From: Oscillospiraceae bacterium | GTDB taxonomy: Bacteria; Bacillota; Clostridia; Oscillospirales; Oscillospiraceae | Assembly: GCA_017405545.1 (NCBI GenBank) | Contig: JAFRAF010000137.1 | Span: 1 to 6,895, forward strand | Reading direction: 5' to 3' | Length of the DNA stretch: 6,895 bases | Shown here: piece by piece, positions 4,757 through 6,895 of the stretch | How positions within the stretch are numbered: position 1 is the first letter of the stretch | How the letters are laid out: each line of letters begins with the position of its first letter | Notes under the pieces: generated by a model | What the model was told of the DNA's origin: nothing | Databases searched by the model: none | What the model saw: only the letters and a program-made list of their open reading frames with translations | Translations under genes and position numbers: made by a program

Positions 4757-6895
4757 TTAGGGCATAACATCCTCGCCGGGAGCCGAGTTTGCGTCCGACC
4801 ACTCCTTTTCAAGGGCCGGCCAGTCGCGCATCTCCTTGATAGCGACCCAGGTCTCGTACTCATCGCCCATGGTGTAGGTGTGGCTGTTGGAGGCCTCCTG
4901 CACGATGGCGTAGTACCAGGCGTCCGTATCGGCGTTGTCGGGCCACTTCTGCATGTCGTCCAGCAGATGGTCCTTGTCCGGGGCCCTCTGCAGGAGGCGG
5001 TTGATGATGGCCATGGTCTCGGCTCTGGTGATGGGCTGGGCGGGTCTGAAGGTGCCGTCCTCATAGCCGTTTATCAGATTGCCGTCGGCCGCGATGTTGA
5101 TGAACTCTCTGGCCCAGGAGTCGGCGATGTCGGAGAACCGGTCGTCCCCGTTGTAGCCGTTTCCGGCGCTGTCCAGGAATCGGGCCGCCATAGTGGCCAG
5201 TTCCGCTCTTGTTATGGGCTCGGAGGGTCTGAAGGTCCCGTCGGGATAGCCTGAGAGTATGCCGCCGTTGGCCAGGGTGGACACGGCGTTATTGAACCAG
5301 TTGGCACTCTCCACGTCGCTGAAATCGTTCTCCGTGCTCCAGATCTCCTGGCGGCTCTTGTCGGTGAGCAGACGGAAGAGGATGGTGGCCACCTCGGCTC
5401 TGGTGATGTTCTCCTGTGGCTTTACGGTGCCGTCCGGATAACCCACCACATAGCCGTAGTGGTTCTCCTTATCCAGCTCGGGGGGAGTGGGAGGAGGAGT
5501 GGGCGTGTCGCCGCCGCCACTGCCGCCGGACTTGGTGTAGGTGTTCACGAATGCCGCCGGATCAACGGTCTCTGCCGTGCCGTCGCCCTCGTCGGGGACA
5601 CCCTCCTCCACCATTTCATTGGCGTTAACTATGTACATTTTTCCGTCCACGCCGAAGCCTATGTAGTAAACTGTGTCGTCATATGTCCAGTTGGCCGCGC
5701 CGTCATTGACTTCTTTGAGGTAGAAACCTTTGTGCAGCTCATCGATGAGATTGTCGCCGATGGTGAGCTTTATGACGCCCTCGTAGACGTTCACGCCGCT
5801 GGTGGCTATCTGATTGCCCTCTACGGTAATATCCTCGTCCTTAATCGCTGCGTCAAAATCAAAGAGCTCGAAATTGAAGGTCGCCGCGCCGGGAGCTTTG
5901 GAGCCGCCCTTCTTGACTTCCTTTGTAATGGGTATCTCTATGGTCACGGGGGTAATGGGCTTTGTAAACGTCACCTCTGGCACTTCGAATTCTTCACTGC
6001 CCGTTTTGCCGTCGGTGCTTGTATAGCTCAGCACCGCCGACTCGTTCGTCTCATAGGGCTCCGTTGTGCCGGGCTTCTGGGCGGCAACGGCGTCGTCAGT
6101 CAGGCGCACATCGTATGAAATCGTGATGGGCTTCGCGTTTTCAATCTTTACCTTTATATCGACCGTGAACTGCTCGCTGTCACCGGGGGTATAGGTGATC
6201 TCGTATGCGTAATCAGTATCCTCAGCAGAGGCCTTGAAGCCCCACTTATTATCACTGATCGTTTCCCCGGTCAGCGTGTCCTCTCCGAGGGTGAAGGTGA
6301 AGGGGCAGGCGCCCTCGGACACGACCAGATCAAAATCCTCGCCTATCTTGTCCACCAGCGTACCGGAGGCGATGAGATAGCGAATGCTGTTGTCGACATC
6401 ATCAAACAGTGACGCAACTCTCGTGATATCCGCATCGGAAACAGGGGATGTCTTCGATTTCTGATCGATCTGGATGCCGATATCACTGTTCTCTGCTATC
6501 CAATGCGTGAAGGATCCTCCGATGTGAGTACCTCCGCCGGAGCCTGTATTATACACGCCGATAACCGCAGTATTATAATTCTTGTTAATGACACTGTCCC
6601 AATAGTGGCCGGCCAGATAGAGTGCCTTTTGAAAACCGTCGGGATGCAGCAGCCAGAACGCCTCATTAACTTTGGCAGTATCATAAGTATAGTCGCCTGT
6701 TTCGGCATCCTGTACAACCTCATATGGATTCAATTGCAGATAGTTTATATCTTTCCAGAAAGTGTTTTCATCCGGAGTAAACTTATAATAAGTATTAAGT
6801 GCGTTAAATACGCCTTTAAAGAGCGCTGGGTCGTTTTTTGTCGCTATCTGCGTGACCGTCCCGTCTCCAGTCGTGGGATTTCCGGTGAAAGTATA
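4757..6895 (-). CDS. Modular SLH-anchored surface protein with isopeptide-type domains (5' end outside window)
   Basis: The frame is open from the right edge to a TAA at 4759-4757, giving 712 residues with the N-terminus missing; a TTG at 6733 is only an internal leucine codon. Order in this fragment: residues 1 to about 170, a probable end of an adhesin head domain, perhaps von Willebrand A-like (strand AVIGVYNTG near 110); about 175-310, a beta-sandwich like those following vWA domains in Gram-positive adhesins (LVDKIGEDFDLV, then YETNESAVLSYTSTDGKTG); about 318-454, a pilin/FctA-like domain with likely isopeptide partners Lys325 (ITKEV), Glu395 (LKEV) and Asn451 (FVNTYT); 455-476, a Gly/Pro linker; three SLH repeats near 477-510, 525-574 and 587-635, each with DGT and ITRAE; then a 77-residue Trp/Tyr-rich tail. 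SLH domains bind pyruvylated wall polysaccharide, so the protein is cell-surface. No LPXTG is present. SLH1 lacks the usual F-x-D start. Confidence 0.9.
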   Translation of the reverse strand, partial: YTFTGNPTTGDGTVTQIATKNDPALFKGVFNALNTYYKFTPDENTFWKDINYLQLNPYEVVQDAETGDYTYDTAKVNEAFWLLHPDGFQKALYLAGHYWDSVINKNYNTAVIGVYNTGSGGGTHIGGSFTHWIAENSDIGIQIDQKSKTSPVSDADITRVASLFDDVDNSIRYLIASGTLVDKIGEDFDLVVSEGACPFTFTLGEDTLTGETISDNKWGFKASAEDTDYAYEITYTPGDSEQFTVDIKVKIENAKPITISYDVRLTDDAVAAQKPGTTEPYETNESAVLSYTSTDGKTGSEEFEVPEVTFTKPITPVTIEIPITKEVKKGGSKAPGAATFNFELFDFDAAIKDEDITVEGNQIATSGVNVYEGVIKLTIGDNLIDELHKGFYLKEVNDGAANWTYDDTVYYIGFGVDGKMYIVNANEMVEEGVPDEGDGTAETVDPAAFVNTYTKSGGSGGGDTPTPPPTPPELDKENHYGYVVGYPDGTVKPQENITRAEVATILFRLLTDKSRQEIWSTENDFSDVESANWFNNAVSTLANGGILSGYPDGTFRPSEPITRAELATMAARFLDSAGNGYNGDDRFSDIADSWAREFINIAADGNLINGYEDGTFRPAQPITRAETMAIINRLLQRAPDKDHLLDDMQKWPDNADTDAWYYAIVQEASNSHTYTMGDEYETWVAIKEMRDWPALEKEWSDANSAPGEDVMP
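5021..5442 (-). repeat. Three DNA-level copies of the SLH core
   Basis: Related segments near 5021-5070, 5205-5252 and 5397-5442 each encode GYxDGTxxPxxxITRAE. The spacings are 61 and 64 codons, so the copies are diverged domain repeats and not a perfect tandem array. The first two on the plus strand are clearly more alike than either is to the third, which encodes SLH1. Confidence 0.7.

Noticed and set aside
5459..6118. 219-codon rightward frame opposite the SLH protein
   Set aside because: Antisense to recognisable isopeptide-type domains and the Gly/Pro linker; no start signals or family resemblance.
6731..6733. TTG as the start of the SLH protein
   Set aside because: The frame remains open for 54 more codons to the window edge, there is no ribosome binding site before the TTG, and no signal peptide follows it.

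Overview
The window looks like a chromosomal segment from a gut-type Gram-positive clostridial organism (Oscillospiraceae/Ruminococcaceae-like). The evidence is strong GGAGG ribosome binding sites, sigma-A-type promoters (several with an extended -10), two lipoprotein signal peptides, an S-layer-homology (SLH) surface protein without LPXTG, and GC-rich third codon positions. This assignment is inferred from features and has not been checked by a search.

Layout, left to right. (1) Positions 1-48 hold the first 16 codons of a leftward gene that leaves the window. It has a good ribosome binding site, a leader of about 130 nt with two hairpins, and an extended -10 promoter at 185-193. A perfect 20-bp palindrome (204-223) covers the place where its -35 should be, so it is probably a regulated gene. 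(2) A rightward M3-family zinc oligopeptidase follows at 465-2168. Its near-consensus promoter at 388-416 lies inside the longest open frame and so fixes the start at 465, not 270. (3) A strong hairpin terminator, nested inside a second inverted repeat, separates it from a leftward block. (4) That block holds a small lipoprotein with an Ala/Glu/Asp/Thr-rich repeat stalk (2236-2847, own promoter), an S66-family LD-carboxypeptidase/MccF-like serine peptidase (3031-4065, GTG start), and a second small lipoprotein gene (4096-4593) broken by an in-frame TAG at codon 53. (5) A terminator at 4686-4717 closes a long leftward gene (4757 to the right edge, 5' end missing). That gene encodes a modular surface protein with a probable adhesin head, an isopeptide-type beta-sandwich domain, a pilin-like isopeptide domain, a Gly/Pro linker, three SLH repeats and a conserved-looking tail.

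How they fit together: most of the window concerns the cell envelope or peptides (surface adhesin, two lipoproteins, an amide hydrolase of the cell-wall-recycling or peptide-antibiotic-immunity type, and an oligopeptidase). The broken lipoprotein and the S66 peptidase are about 30 bp apart behind one promoter and form an operon. The distal lipoprotein has its own promoter but may also be reached by readthrough, because no clear terminator follows the S66 gene. Nothing seen points to a phage, CRISPR array, insertion sequence or RNA gene. The best candidates for further attention are the TAG-interrupted lipoprotein and the operator/leader region at the left.
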